From the NCBI RefSeq assembly GCF_015674855.1, contig NZ_JADMLG010000001.1, forward strand, positions 1 through 64,000: a DNA stretch of 64,000 nt, in the 5' to 3' direction. Each line of letters begins with the position of its first letter. Position 1 is the stretch's first letter. Under the pieces are notes generated by a model. It saw only the letters and a list, made by a program, of their open reading frames with translations, ran no database searches and was not told the origin of the DNA. Position numbers and translations under genes: made by a program. This document shows, piece by piece, positions 40,785 through 50,744 of this stretch. This stretch comes from Nocardia bovistercoris. Its GTDB lineage: Bacteria > Actinomycetota > Actinomycetes > Mycobacteriales > Mycobacteriaceae.

Positions 40785-42593
40785 ATGAGCGCCGAGGGCG
40801 CGATGAGCGCCGACAGCGCCGTGTGGGATGAGCGCCTGCGGCTGTTCTCGTTCGCGACGGCGGAGAAGCGCGCCGAGTACCTGTGGGTGTTGCGTGCCTT
40901 CGACAGTGCGCGCGCCGCGTACGTGGTGCTGCTGCACGCCGACGATGTGGCCGAGTGGATTCGGCGCGAACGCGGGGATGTGGAGTCGATCACCGCGCTC
41001 GAAATCGGGGTGCTGCTCGACCAATTGCACCGCTGGGGTGTGCTGGAACGTAGCTACGACGGGACTCGTGCGGCCACGCTGGCCGAATATCGCAATCGGC
41101 ACTACGTCTATCAGTTCTCGCAGGCGGGTTATCGGGCGTATCGCGCGGTGGCGGGCGTGCTGAGCGCGCGGGTGGACGAGGCGTCGTTGTCGCGGCTGGT
41201 GCTGCCGGAGCTGCTCGCGGATCTGCGAAGCCTGGCGGAGGCGAATCGGCGGGCGGACGCCGAGCAGGTGTATCGCACGCTGCGCAGGCTGGACGCGGCG
41301 CTCACCGATATGGCGGCTCGGGCCGCGCATTTCTATCTGTCGCTGGGCGATCTGGTGCGCACCACCGAGATCACCCCGGAATCGTTCCTCGCGCACAAGG
41401 ACGCGTTGCTCGCGCACATGCGGGAGTTCAGCATGGACCTGGCGCGGTTCGCGCCGCGGCTGGCGGCGGCCATCGGGGAGATCGAGGCGACGGGCGTGGA
41501 CGAACTCGTCGAGCGGGCTGCGGGCTGCGACGAACGGGTGCTGTTGACCGCGGCGCAACGGCGGGCGGATTGGCGGGCGCGCTGGCACGGCCTGCGGACC
41601 TGGTTCGTGGCGGCGGAGTCGAGCAGGCCAGGTGAGAGCGAGTCCACCGAAGCCGACCGGTTGCGGGAGGCGACGATGAGCGCGATCGCGGCGGTGCTTT
41701 CGCTGCTGCGGCGGGTCACCGAGACCAGGCGCGGCGGGGTCAGCCGGGAATCGGCGCTGGTGCATCTGGCCGGGTGGTTCACCGCGGCGCCAAGCACCGA
41801 CAGCGCGCACGCGTTGTTCGACACGGTGTTCGGTCTGGGTCGCCCGCGGCATCTGGCGATGGAACATCCGGATGCCGATATCATCCCGGCCATTCGTTCC
41901 TGGTGGGATGCGCCGCCGCTGGAGATCTCGCGCACGCTGGCCGAGACCGGCCGCCCGCCCGCGGCGGGTGCGCCCGCGCGTATCCAGCGCAACGAGGCGA
42001 GTGTCCGACGGCTGCGTGAATCCCAGCTCGACGCCCAGCGAGCGCGCGCTGCGGCGGCGCGTTCCCTCGCGGCGGCCGATATCCACCATCGCGAACTCGA
42101 CGACGGCGAGACCGAGGTGCTGCTCCGACTGATCGATGCCGCTTCGACCGCGTGGGTTCCGGTGAGCGGGCGCGCGCCCGGTACGACGGCCTCCGACAAC
42201 GGGGTCACGCTCACAGTCGTGCCGCACACCGGGTCGACCGTGGTCCGCACCTCCCGAGGTTTGTTGCATCTGAACAATCGCCGACTGGAAGTGCGGGCGA
42301 GCAGTTCCGCCGGCTCGGCGCGTGACGTCGCGGTCGTGCGGAAGTCGGGCCCGCCACGTGAGCGAGGCCAACGAAGTTCGGATGCACGGCCCATCGACAC
42401 CGGGTATTCGGATGCGCGCCAGGAGCCTTCCACCGGCACCGGGAGTAGCGAGTTCCACCATTCGAGCGCTCCCGCACCCGGTCCCGACCGATCCGAGTCT
42501 GTGCGGGAAGGACCGGGCGACGATTCCTCCCCGCACACCTCCGACCCCATCGGAGCACGGTCTCGCCGCAACGACATCGGGGCGAACTCATGA
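40785..42593 (+). CDS. jetA: Wadjet JetA (DUF2397/TIGR02677 family)
   Basis: First component of a type II Wadjet system, the kleisin-like partner that bridges the JetC ATPase heads. The N-terminal part reads DERLRLFSFATAEKRAEYL and ITALEIGVLLDQLHRWGVLE, typical of DUF2397, followed by long helices; the last ~130 residues are a charged, probably disordered tail. The start at 40785 has GAAGG just upstream; GTG 40761 and ATG 40803 are alternatives. The stop overlaps the jetB ATG. From published work on Wadjet, the complex recognises and cleaves circular plasmids by loop extrusion. Confidence 0.85.
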   Translation: MSAEGAMSADSAVWDERLRLFSFATAEKRAEYLWVLRAFDSARAAYVVLLHADDVAEWIRRERGDVESITALEIGVLLDQLHRWGVLERSYDGTRAATLAEYRNRHYVYQFSQAGYRAYRAVAGVLSARVDEASLSRLVLPELLADLRSLAEANRRADAEQVYRTLRRLDAALTDMAARAAHFYLSLGDLVRTTEITPESFLAHKDALLAHMREFSMDLARFAPRLAAAIGEIEATGVDELVERAAGCDERVLLTAAQRRADWRARWHGLRTWFVAAESSRPGESESTEADRLREATMSAIAAVLSLLRRVTETRRGGVSRESALVHLAGWFTAAPSTDSAHALFDTVFGLGRPRHLAMEHPDADIIPAIRSWWDAPPLEISRTLAETGRPPAAGAPARIQRNEASVRRLRESQLDAQRARAAAARSLAAADIHHRELDDGETEVLLRLIDAASTAWVPVSGRAPGTTASDNGVTLTVVPHTGSTVVRTSRGLLHLNNRRLEVRASSSAGSARDVAVVRKSGPPRERGQRSSDARPIDTGYSDARQEPSTGTGSSEFHHSSAPAPGPDRSESVREGPGDDSSPHTSDPIGARSRRNDIGANS

Positions 42594-43948
42594 TCCACGC
42601 GCGCCGCATCGACACCCTCGCGCTCGACAACTACCAGCGCGCCGCACGGGTGATCCTCGCCAATCACCTGGTCACCAGAACCTATCCGGACCGGATCGCG
42701 CTGCCACTGATCCGCCGCTGGGCCACCGAACTGCGCGAGGATCTCGCCGAACTCTTCGGCTACCGCCTCGAGGTCACCGAGACCACGGCCAGGCTGTTCC
42801 CCGTCCTCGACCGCCTCGACGCGAACAGACCGGCCCGCACGGTCAACGACCGCGTCTTCGACCGCCGCCGCTACGCCTACCTGTCCTTGGCTCTTGCCGC
42901 TCTGGGCCGGGCGGGCGATCAGATCACGCTGTCGGAGCTGGCCGAACAGGTGTCGGCCTATTGCGGCCGGGTCGAGGGGCTGGAACTCGCGCCCGATCGG
43001 GCCGCCGACCGCGACGCCTTCGTCGATGCCGTCGGCTGGCTGTCGGCGCGCGGTGCGATCACCCTCGCCGACGGCGACGCGCACGGATGGGCCTCCGATC
43101 CCGAAGTGGGCGAGGCGCTCTACGACATCGACCGTCCGGTCGTCTTCGCGCTGTTCCGTCCGCCGCGCGCCCTCCAGCACCTGCACAGCGTGCGCGGTCT
43201 TCTCGCGGAACCGCACCCCGTGCAAGCCGCCGACGCCGCGCGAAAGGTGCGCCGCGCCTTGGTCGAACGTCCCGTCGTCTACGTCGACGACCTGCCTACG
43301 CGGGAGCGAGCGCTGCTGACGCAGGAACAGCTGGTCGCGGAAGTGGAGATCTTCACCGGTTTGCGGGCCGAGCGGCGCGCCGAGGGCGTGGTTCTCATCG
43401 ATTCCTCGGGTCGGCTGTCGGATGTCCGGTTCCCCGGCACCGGCACGTTGGCGCAGGTCGCACTGCTTCTGGTCGGCGAGATCGCCGATCGCGTCCTCGA
43501 TATCGATGATCCCCCCGCGCGACGACAGCCCGCGCCCGATCCGGCGACGGACCTGATCGGACAACTCGATGACGCAATCCCCGAATCCACCGTCTTCGTC
43601 GCCCTCGCCGACGCCCCCGACGAGGACTCACTCGACGACGATCCGGATGAAACCGAACCGGCGGCATACCCGTTCCTCGACAACGACTGGGTGCGCGACA
43701 CCGTGCGCGCGCTGGCCGACCGCTACGGCGCCACCTTCGCGGCCCAATGGCAGGCCGACGTACCGGGATTGACCGCCGAGGTGACCGCGCTCCTGCACCG
43801 CCTGCGCCTGGTCCGCGCCACACCGGACGGACTACTCGTACTGCCCGCCGCGGCACGCTATCGCGGCGCGGTCGTCACCGTCCGTGCCAGGCGCACCGAG
43901 GAATTGTTCGTCACCGCCGCCGACACCACCGGCCCCGAAGGGATTTGA
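42590..43948 (+). CDS. jetB: Wadjet JetB (DUF2398/TIGR02678 family)
   Basis: A 452-residue protein of the DUF2398 group, the KITE-like subunit that binds JetA. It begins DTLALDNYQRAARVILANHL and has RTVNDRVFDRRRYAYLSLAL, characteristic of the family, with winged-helix-like segments. ATG overlaps the jetA stop. The acidic stretch DEDSLDDDPDETE near residue 345 is a variable insertion. Confidence 0.87.
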   Translation: MIHARRIDTLALDNYQRAARVILANHLVTRTYPDRIALPLIRRWATELREDLAELFGYRLEVTETTARLFPVLDRLDANRPARTVNDRVFDRRRYAYLSLALAALGRAGDQITLSELAEQVSAYCGRVEGLELAPDRAADRDAFVDAVGWLSARGAITLADGDAHGWASDPEVGEALYDIDRPVVFALFRPPRALQHLHSVRGLLAEPHPVQAADAARKVRRALVERPVVYVDDLPTRERALLTQEQLVAEVEIFTGLRAERRAEGVVLIDSSGRLSDVRFPGTGTLAQVALLLVGEIADRVLDIDDPPARRQPAPDPATDLIGQLDDAIPESTVFVALADAPDEDSLDDDPDETEPAAYPFLDNDWVRDTVRALADRYGATFAAQWQADVPGLTAEVTALLHRLRLVRATPDGLLVLPAAARYRGAVVTVRARRTEELFVTAADTTGPEGI

Positions 43949-43950
43949 GC

Positions 43951-46900
43951 ATGTCTGTCATCCACGGTGGAGTGCGCTTCATCCCCACGCGCGCGGGCAT
44001 CGTCAACCTGTGGGACTACCGCGATCAGGAATTCTGTTTCGCCGACGGCCGATTGGTGCTGCGCGGCCCGAACGGCTCGGGCAAGACCAAAGCGCTCGAG
44101 GTGCTGTATCCGTTCGTGCTCGACGGCCGGATCGAACCGCGCAGGCTCAACCCGTTCGCGGGTGAGGAACGCACGATGAAGTCGAATCTGCTGTATCGCA
44201 AGCAGGAATCGGCCTACTCGTACGTGTGGATGGAGTTCGCGCGCGGTCGGTGGGCCGATCCGGAGACCGTGACGGTCGGGATCGGCATGCGAGCGAGCCG
44301 ATCCTCGGACAAGGTCACCCGGTGGTACTTCGTCGCCGACGGCCGTGTCGGCGTCGACTTCTCGCTCATCGGCGCCGACGATCGCCCGTTCACCCGCAAA
44401 CAGCTGGCCGAACAGATCGGCACCGACGCCATCGTCGACCGCCCGGTCGACTATCGCGCCGCCATCGATGCCCGCATGTTCGGTCTCGGACTCCAGCGCT
44501 ACGACCAGCTCATCAATCTCATTCTGACGCTGCGCCGCCCGCAGTTGGCGAAGAACCTCGACCCGCGCGGGCTCTCGCAGGCGCTCACCGACGGACTCCG
44601 CCCGCTCGATGATCAACTGATCCTGGACGCGGCGCGCTCCTTCAGCGATATGGAGGAGGTCGGGCGCACCCTCGAGGGACTCGTGCACGCCGACACCGCC
44701 ACCGGGGCGTTCGTCGATGTCTACCGCAAATACCTTGCGGTGCAGGCGAAAACCGATGTGGACCAGGTCCGTGTCCGACTCGACGCGGTGACCAACGCGA
44801 GCACCGCGCTGTTCGCGGCGACCGCACTGCGCCAACGCCGCGACGGTGAACGCGTCGCCGCCCAAGCCCGCGCCGACGACGCCGACCGCGCCTGCGACCA
44901 GGCCATGGCCGATCGCGAAACCCTCCAGCGTTCCAGCGCTTACGAGGGTAAACAGCAACTCGACGACCTCGCCGACGCGGTGCGCAGGCTGGAGACTTCG
45001 GCGAGTGTGCACGGTGACAAGGCGCTCAAGGCCGGGCAGACGCTCGACCAGCGCGCGCAGGAAGCCGAACGCGCCCTTGTCGCCGTGCAGGAGGCGGGAG
45101 CCGCGCTCGCCCGCGGTGAGGACGAATTGCGCGCCGCCGCCGAACAAGCCGATATCGCCTGGACACCGATCGCGGGTGAGGCACGCGCGGATGCGCTCAC
45201 AGCGGCGGTCCGGGCGCGCGCCGAAGAGCGCGACGCGGACGTGCGTGAGGTTCGGAAGGCGTTGGGGCATCTGGAATCCGCGTCGGCGGAGCGGTTGCGC
45301 GCCGAACGCGATGCCGAACGCGCCGTCGGTGCGCGCGAGACCGCGGGCGCCGAGGTCGCGGCCGCGCAGGCGGCGGTCGAGTTGGCGCGTGCGGAATCCG
45401 CTACGGCGCTGCGCGCGTGGTGGGAACGGCACCGCGAGACCTATTCCGCGCTCGGCGACGAACTGTTCCCGGCGCTCGATGCCGCGGTATCGGCGGCGGG
45501 TTCGGAAGACACGGTCGGTGTCGCCGAAGTACTGGCCGAACGGGCGCAGCCGCTGCTCGACGAGATCCGTGCGCGCCGCCACGATGCCGCCGCCCGCGCC
45601 GGTGCGGCCGCCGCGCGGGTGCGCGAACTGCGTACCGAATACGAGAAAGTCGAGGCCCAGCGTGCCGACGCACCGCCGGTCGCCTTCGCCGATGCCGATG
45701 CGCGCGGCGAGCGGGCGGGGGCGCCGCTGTGGCGGCTGGTCCGTTTCGCATACGACCTGCCCGCGCGTGATGCGGCCGGAATCGAGGCCGCACTGCACGC
45801 GGCCGGACTGCTCGACGCATGGGTCTGCACGGAGATCCCCGCAGACTTCCGTTCGGATCGCTTCCTGGTCCCGCTGCCAGAAGCCGCGCGCCCCATCGGC
45901 CCGACCCTCGCCGATGTTCTTGTGGTGGAGGATGATTCCGACGATCTGACGGTTCCGCGCAAGACCGTCGCCGGTGTGCTCAGCTCCATCGCGCTGAGCG
46001 ATTCCGCTCTCGCCGTTGATGCCATCGCGATCGGAGACGCCGATATCGCCGCGGTCACCGGTGCAGCGGTTACCATCGGCGTAACGGGCGGGTTCCGCCA
46101 AGGCGTGCAACTCGGTCGGCACATCAAATCCGACGCCGAGTTCATCGGCGCGACCGCCCGCGCCCGCCGCCGCGCGCTCCGCATGGCGGAACTGACCACC
46201 GACATCGAAGCCGCGACCGCCGAACACGAACGCGCTGAAGCTGATTCGGCGGCTGCTATCGCCGAACTCGACGGGGTGACCGCCGCCGCCAAACAGCTCC
46301 CGCGCCCGGCGGCGGTAATCACCGCACTGCGTGCGGTCTCCGAATGCGCGGGCATGATGCGATCCCGCTCCGAGGCCGCCACACAGGCCGAACGCGACCT
46401 CGACAAGGCCGTCTCCGACGCGGCGGCGGTCGAGAAGAAGGTGCGTGCCGTCGCCGCCGAACACCGCACCCCCCGCGACGCACGCGGCCTCGACGCCCTG
46501 GCGGCCGCCATCCGGCATTTCGAGAACTGCGGCACCGGACTGCTGCGCCTGCGCGGCGACCACCAGCGGGAGCGCGAACGCGAACGCGAGGCCGCCGACC
46601 GCCACGACGAGGCCCGCGACCTCGCCGAAGCATTCGCGGAGGAAGCCGAATCCGCCCGCACCGGCTACGAGGAACAGCTGCGCAAGCTCGAAACTCTGCG
46701 CGAGGCATTGGGAGCGGGCGCCGCCGACATCGACCGCGAACTCGAAGCCGCCCGCCTGCGCATCGAAGCCGCTCGCGCCGAACAGAAGTCGGCGCGCAAG
46801 GCGGCCAACGAGGCGATCGAAGCCGTCGGCGACGCCGAGGCCGCTTACCGCACCGCCCACGAATCACTCGGCACCGCACTGAGCGAAGTGCTCGCCGAGG

Positions 46901-48201
46901 TGAAAACCCTTGCCCCCTACGCCCAACCGGATCTACTGCGCTTACTCGGCGCCCCCGATCACGGCCGCTGGCCCGGCAGCGATGCCGCGTGGTCGACACC
47001 GGAGCAACTGCTCTACCGGATCTCGCAGGCGGGACCGGAGTCCGAACCATCGGTATTACCAACCGAAGTCGCCGAGCTGTTCGCCGATCTGAGCACCGCA
47101 ACCGCATCGGTGCGGGCGGGGGACGCCGCCCGCAAGTCCACCCGCAGTGCCGTCACCTCCGCGCTCCAGGAATTCGACGCCGCACTCGCCACGAGCGGAC
47201 GCGACTACCGCCTGCACTGGGACGCCGCCGACGGGCTCACCGTGGTCCAGGTCCAGGACGAGCACGGCGTCTGCGCGCTCGCCGATTTCGCCGAACGCGT
47301 CGACCGCGCCCGCCACGACCAGGAACTGCTGCTCACCGACGCCGAACGCCGCATACTCGAAGATGCCCTGCTCACCGGCTTGGCCCAGCAGATCCACGAA
47401 CGCACCGGCGACGCCCGCGATCTCATCACCCGCATGGGCGCGGAGATGAAGCAGCGCCGCATGTCCTCCGGCAACACCATCGGCGTGCACTGGGTTCTCG
47501 CCGACACCCTCTCCGACCCCGCCCGCGCGGTATGCAAACTCCTCGACCGCGACGCCACCGCCCTCACCGCCGAAGACCTCGCGTCCGTGCGCGCCCACTT
47601 CGCCGCCGAGATCCGCACCGCCCGCGCCGCCCACCCCGAACGCTCCTACCCCGAAATCCTCGCCGCCACCCTCGATTACCGCACCTGGCGGGTGTTCTCC
47701 TTCACCATCCTCGGCGCCGACGGCGCCGAGGACAAACTCACCGTGGCCCGCCACAGCGCCCTGTCCGGCGGCGAACAATCCGTCTCCCTGCACCTGCCCC
47801 TGTTCGCCGCCGCCCACGTGATGCTCGACTCCGCCGACCCGCAGGCCCCTCGCCTACTCGCCCTCGACGAAGCCTTCGCGGGCGTCGACGACAACGGCCG
47901 CAGCGAACTACTCGGCCTCAGCGTCCAATTCGACCTCGACCTCTTCATGACCGGCTACGACCTGTGGATCACCTACGCCCACGTCCCCGGCTGCGCCCAC
48001 TACGACCTTGCCCACTCCGCCGCCGAAAACAGCGTCAGCGCAACCCTGTTGGTATGGGACAGCGGCGAACTCCTCGCCGAACACGACGGCGGCGACCTCA
48101 CCGCCGCCCTCGGCTCCCCCGACCGCCGCCGCACCCCGACCACCATCGAAGGAGGCATGACTCTGGACGATATGCCGGGCGCGACAAGTCCGGTCAGGTG
48201 A
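43951..48201 (+). CDS. jetC: Wadjet JetC (SMC-like ATPase, TIGR02680 family)
   Basis: A 1416-residue SMC-like motor. Walker A GPNGSGKT is at residues 39-46. Long Ala/Glu/Arg-rich coiled-coil arms surround a hinge, and the C-terminal head has the ABC signature ALSGGEQS near 1271 and Walker B LLALDEAFAGVDD near 1302. The ATG is at 43951, 2 bases after the jetB stop. The full frame is intact. In Wadjet it hydrolyses ATP to extrude DNA loops. The usual fourth gene, jetD, is not found downstream. Confidence 0.92.
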   Translation: MSVIHGGVRFIPTRAGIVNLWDYRDQEFCFADGRLVLRGPNGSGKTKALEVLYPFVLDGRIEPRRLNPFAGEERTMKSNLLYRKQESAYSYVWMEFARGRWADPETVTVGIGMRASRSSDKVTRWYFVADGRVGVDFSLIGADDRPFTRKQLAEQIGTDAIVDRPVDYRAAIDARMFGLGLQRYDQLINLILTLRRPQLAKNLDPRGLSQALTDGLRPLDDQLILDAARSFSDMEEVGRTLEGLVHADTATGAFVDVYRKYLAVQAKTDVDQVRVRLDAVTNASTALFAATALRQRRDGERVAAQARADDADRACDQAMADRETLQRSSAYEGKQQLDDLADAVRRLETSASVHGDKALKAGQTLDQRAQEAERALVAVQEAGAALARGEDELRAAAEQADIAWTPIAGEARADALTAAVRARAEERDADVREVRKALGHLESASAERLRAERDAERAVGARETAGAEVAAAQAAVELARAESATALRAWWERHRETYSALGDELFPALDAAVSAAGSEDTVGVAEVLAERAQPLLDEIRARRHDAAARAGAAAARVRELRTEYEKVEAQRADAPPVAFADADARGERAGAPLWRLVRFAYDLPARDAAGIEAALHAAGLLDAWVCTEIPADFRSDRFLVPLPEAARPIGPTLADVLVVEDDSDDLTVPRKTVAGVLSSIALSDSALAVDAIAIGDADIAAVTGAAVTIGVTGGFRQGVQLGRHIKSDAEFIGATARARRRALRMAELTTDIEAATAEHERAEADSAAAIAELDGVTAAAKQLPRPAAVITALRAVSECAGMMRSRSEAATQAERDLDKAVSDAAAVEKKVRAVAAEHRTPRDARGLDALAAAIRHFENCGTGLLRLRGDHQREREREREAADRHDEARDLAEAFAEEAESARTGYEEQLRKLETLREALGAGAADIDRELEAARLRIEAARAEQKSARKAANEAIEAVGDAEAAYRTAHESLGTALSEVLAEVKTLAPYAQPDLLRLLGAPDHGRWPGSDAAWSTPEQLLYRISQAGPESEPSVLPTEVAELFADLSTATASVRAGDAARKSTRSAVTSALQEFDAALATSGRDYRLHWDAADGLTVVQVQDEHGVCALADFAERVDRARHDQELLLTDAERRILEDALLTGLAQQIHERTGDARDLITRMGAEMKQRRMSSGNTIGVHWVLADTLSDPARAVCKLLDRDATALTAEDLASVRAHFAAEIRTARAAHPERSYPEILAATLDYRTWRVFSFTILGADGAEDKLTVARHSALSGGEQSVSLHLPLFAAAHVMLDSADPQAPRLLALDEAFAGVDDNGRSELLGLSVQFDLDLFMTGYDLWITYAHVPGCAHYDLAHSAAENSVSATLLVWDSGELLAEHDGGDLTAALGSPDRRRTPTTIEGGMTLDDMPGATSPVR

Positions 48202-48226
48202 ACGACGAAACCCGTAACCTCTGAGA

Positions 48227-48691
48227 GTGAACGAAGAGCTTCGAGTAGCGGCCTACGCCGTGTGCGTGCGGGAAGCCGCGATCCTGCTGGCCAGGTGGAT
48301 AGCGCCCGACGGCGGAAGACAGTGGACACTACCCGGCGGCGGAATGCATCACGGCGAGGACCCGACCACCACGGCGGTCCGCGAAGTAGCCGAGGAGACC
48401 GGATACACCGCCGAACTCGTCAGCCTCATCGGCATCGACTCGCTGAACCGCCGATACCCGCGCCCGCACGGAAAATTCGCCGACTTCCACGGGCTCCGAA
48501 TCGTCTACGAGGCCCGGATCACCGCGGGCGAACTCCGCAACGAAACCAACGGCTCGACCGACCTCGCCGCCTGGCATCCACTCGACACCATCGTCCACCT
48601 CGACCGAGTCGACTTGGTCGACATCGGAATCGAACTGTGGCGGACCAGGCCTGCTCTGGGCCGCACCGGTCACCGACCGCCTCCCGCCTAG
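48227..48691 (+). CDS. NUDIX hydrolase
   Basis: A 154-residue NUDIX protein that hydrolyses a nucleoside-diphosphate-linked substrate. The NUDIX box is complete: GGGMHHGEDPTTTAVREV then AEETGY. It begins with GTG at 48227, 25 bases after jetC on the same strand, in the place where jetD would be expected. Substrate unknown; it is probably not a Wadjet component, although the spacing would allow co-transcription. Confidence 0.88.
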   Translation: MNEELRVAAYAVCVREAAILLARWIAPDGGRQWTLPGGGMHHGEDPTTTAVREVAEETGYTAELVSLIGIDSLNRRYPRPHGKFADFHGLRIVYEARITAGELRNETNGSTDLAAWHPLDTIVHLDRVDLVDIGIELWRTRPALGRTGHRPPPA

Positions 48692-49176
48692 CTCGCGTCG
48701 GGTAGCGCGCCCTGCGGCATCAGCGAGCGTTCGCCGCAGCTCCGACCCGGCGATGTTGTTAGGTGCTCAGCGGCATGCGCGCACGTTGAGAGGCACTGTC
48801 GGCCAGATCGGTTTGGACAACCGGCGCACGGGTCCAGAGTGCTAGTTGCCGGATGCGACGTCCAAGCTGTGGCTGCGTGGACGGCGCTGATTCGGATCGC
48901 TCTCGCGCATGGCGACCCGTGAGCAGAGCCGCGCGCTGTGGCACCACGGTGGCGCAGTGACGGTCTATGCGCCGACCACGAGAGTTGCCCAGGATCGGTC
49001 CGAAGCCATGATCGTAGATCGCGGGGTCGATTCCGCGTCGGGCCGGCGGCAGCCATGATGTTGGTCAGTCGACGCCGTCGAGGATGGCGCATGGCGGGTC
49101 ACCATTTTCGTATCATCGGTGGATAGTTCTAGCGGAAATTGCGCCGAGAGAATCCGCGATCAGGCATGATTGAATT
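48692..49176. other. Intergenic stretch, no gene recognised
   Basis: These 485 bases between the NUDIX gene and the pentapeptide gene were searched by eye for a jetD or transposase fragment; nothing convincing was seen. The last 100 bases become markedly richer in A and T. Confidence 0.4.
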
Positions 49177-50484
49177 GTGAACATAGCAGGCCATGCGGGA
49201 CGTAATGGATTGGACGGCGACCAGGACGCCACCATAAGAGAAAGTGATCGGGACGGCAGGAAACTGCTCCTTTGGAGCCTTTTCGGAATTGCATTGACGT
49301 CGCTGGCTTCGTTGATACTATTAAGCTTTTTCGCTCGCATGATCGACGGAAAGGGGTCTTGGTGGAAGATATTTGAGCATAAATTGAACCAGGGCGACTG
49401 GTTCGAAGCATCGCGTGCGACTGTTGCACTCGTTGCGCTCGCGGTAGCAGGCGGCGCAGCATATTTAGCGTACAGGCGGCAATTGACCGCAGATCAGAAC
49501 CAGCGCACTGCGGCTGAAACCCTGCTCGTCACCGCCAATGCCTATAAACTCTCGGTAGAGCGCCACGATATCGAACAACAGCGTGAACTTCGAATCCGAT
49601 TCCGCGAGGCGGCTACTCAGTTGGCGCACCCGTCTCCCGCCGTCCGCATCGCCGGGGTCTATGCCATGGGGGCTCTTGCGGATGATTGGCACAGTCGAGA
49701 CCGGCAGGATGAAGTCCAGGTATGCATTGACGTGTTGTGTGGGTATCTACGTTTACCCTACTTGCGCGAGCACGGCGACTCTCATCTGACGAAAAGAGTA
49801 ATCTCCAGGCCGAGGAACAACTTGGACAGGAATTCGGCACGCGGAGCGGTCGAAGACCATTTCGAATACCGACAAAATGATCGTGAGGTCCGTCAAACTA
49901 TAGTCAAGGTAATTGCTTCACGCCTGAAAAAAGATGAAGAACACCCCTGGTCCATATGTGATTTCGACTTCTCCGATGCCGTCTTCGAGAATGCCAACTT
50001 CAGCGAAGTGCTGTTTGAAGGTAATGCAAATTTCGATGGTGCGGAATTCTATAGCGATAAGTGGACAGTGTTCATGGGTTCGATATTCGAAGGAGACGCA
50101 TCGTTCGACGGCGCCAAATTTCACGAGAAGGAGACGCTCTTCATGTGGACGCTTTTCAAGGAAGCGGCAAACTTCAACAATGCCGAATTCTACGGCGATC
50201 TGACAGCTTTCGACGGAGCGGCATTCGCCGGCGGCGCCCTCTTCCGCAAGGCAAAATTCTACAGCACGGATACATTCTTTACCGGAATGGTGTTCGCCGG
50301 TGCAATGTTCAATGAGGCGACATTCATGAGCGAAAGAGTGAAGTTCGATGATCCGAAGATATGGCGTGGTGTAGATTTCGATTGGAATGATGACGCCAGT
50401 AAGAAGCCGTCAAATATACTTCCCTCTGATTGGCCGCCGAAAGAGCTAGGGCTCGGAACGGACAATTCTCCGGAGAAATCTTAG
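49177..50484 (+). CDS. Pentapeptide-repeat membrane protein
   Basis: A 435-residue protein with two N-terminal membrane helices (LLLWSLFGIALTSLASLILL at about 30-50 and TVALVALAVAGGAAYLAY at about 82-99), a soluble middle with REAATQLAHPSPAVRIAGVY, and C-terminal repeats of the pentapeptide type (DFSDAVFENANFSEVLFEGN and more, about 270-400), which form a right-handed beta helix. Base composition is clearly lower in GC than its neighbours, which suggests transfer. GTG start. Function unknown; the REAATQLAH region also occurs in other actinobacterial pentapeptide proteins. Confidence 0.78.
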   Translation: MNIAGHAGRNGLDGDQDATIRESDRDGRKLLLWSLFGIALTSLASLILLSFFARMIDGKGSWWKIFEHKLNQGDWFEASRATVALVALAVAGGAAYLAYRRQLTADQNQRTAAETLLVTANAYKLSVERHDIEQQRELRIRFREAATQLAHPSPAVRIAGVYAMGALADDWHSRDRQDEVQVCIDVLCGYLRLPYLREHGDSHLTKRVISRPRNNLDRNSARGAVEDHFEYRQNDREVRQTIVKVIASRLKKDEEHPWSICDFDFSDAVFENANFSEVLFEGNANFDGAEFYSDKWTVFMGSIFEGDASFDGAKFHEKETLFMWTLFKEAANFNNAEFYGDLTAFDGAAFAGGALFRKAKFYSTDTFFTGMVFAGAMFNEATFMSERVKFDDPKIWRGVDFDWNDDASKKPSNILPSDWPPKELGLGTDNSPEKS

Positions 50485-50744
50485 GTCGCAGAGACCTACG
50501 GGAACTGCCTGTAGAACGCAGGTAGCCACCACTACCCGCACGCCGACACGATTTAGGAGCTCCTGACAGGTGCGGTCCCGACCCCGCCGACCGACGCCAA
50601 CCGCCTGTTCAGCGGCGTCGCTCTCCTGCGGCGCGGACGAACTGTCACATAATCGGCGTGAGTGCGCACTCCCACTGTGGCGACCGAACCGAGCGTCCGC
50701 GACTCGACCGTGCGATTATCGCACCATGACAACCGAAAAGGCCG

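Noticed and set aside
40326..42536. 736-codon minus-strand frame
   Set aside because: Antisense of jetA. Only its last 23 codons are meaningful: they are the true N-terminus of WXG100 protein 1.
41333..43564. 743-codon minus-strand frame
   Set aside because: Antisense of jetA and jetB with Arg/Ser-rich low-complexity translation.
43858..46860. 1000-codon open frame on the minus strand
   Set aside because: Antisense of jetC, caused by GC-rich codon bias; no domains.
48692..49176. Remnant of jetD
   Set aside because: No TOPRIM-like or DUF2399-like residues in any frame.
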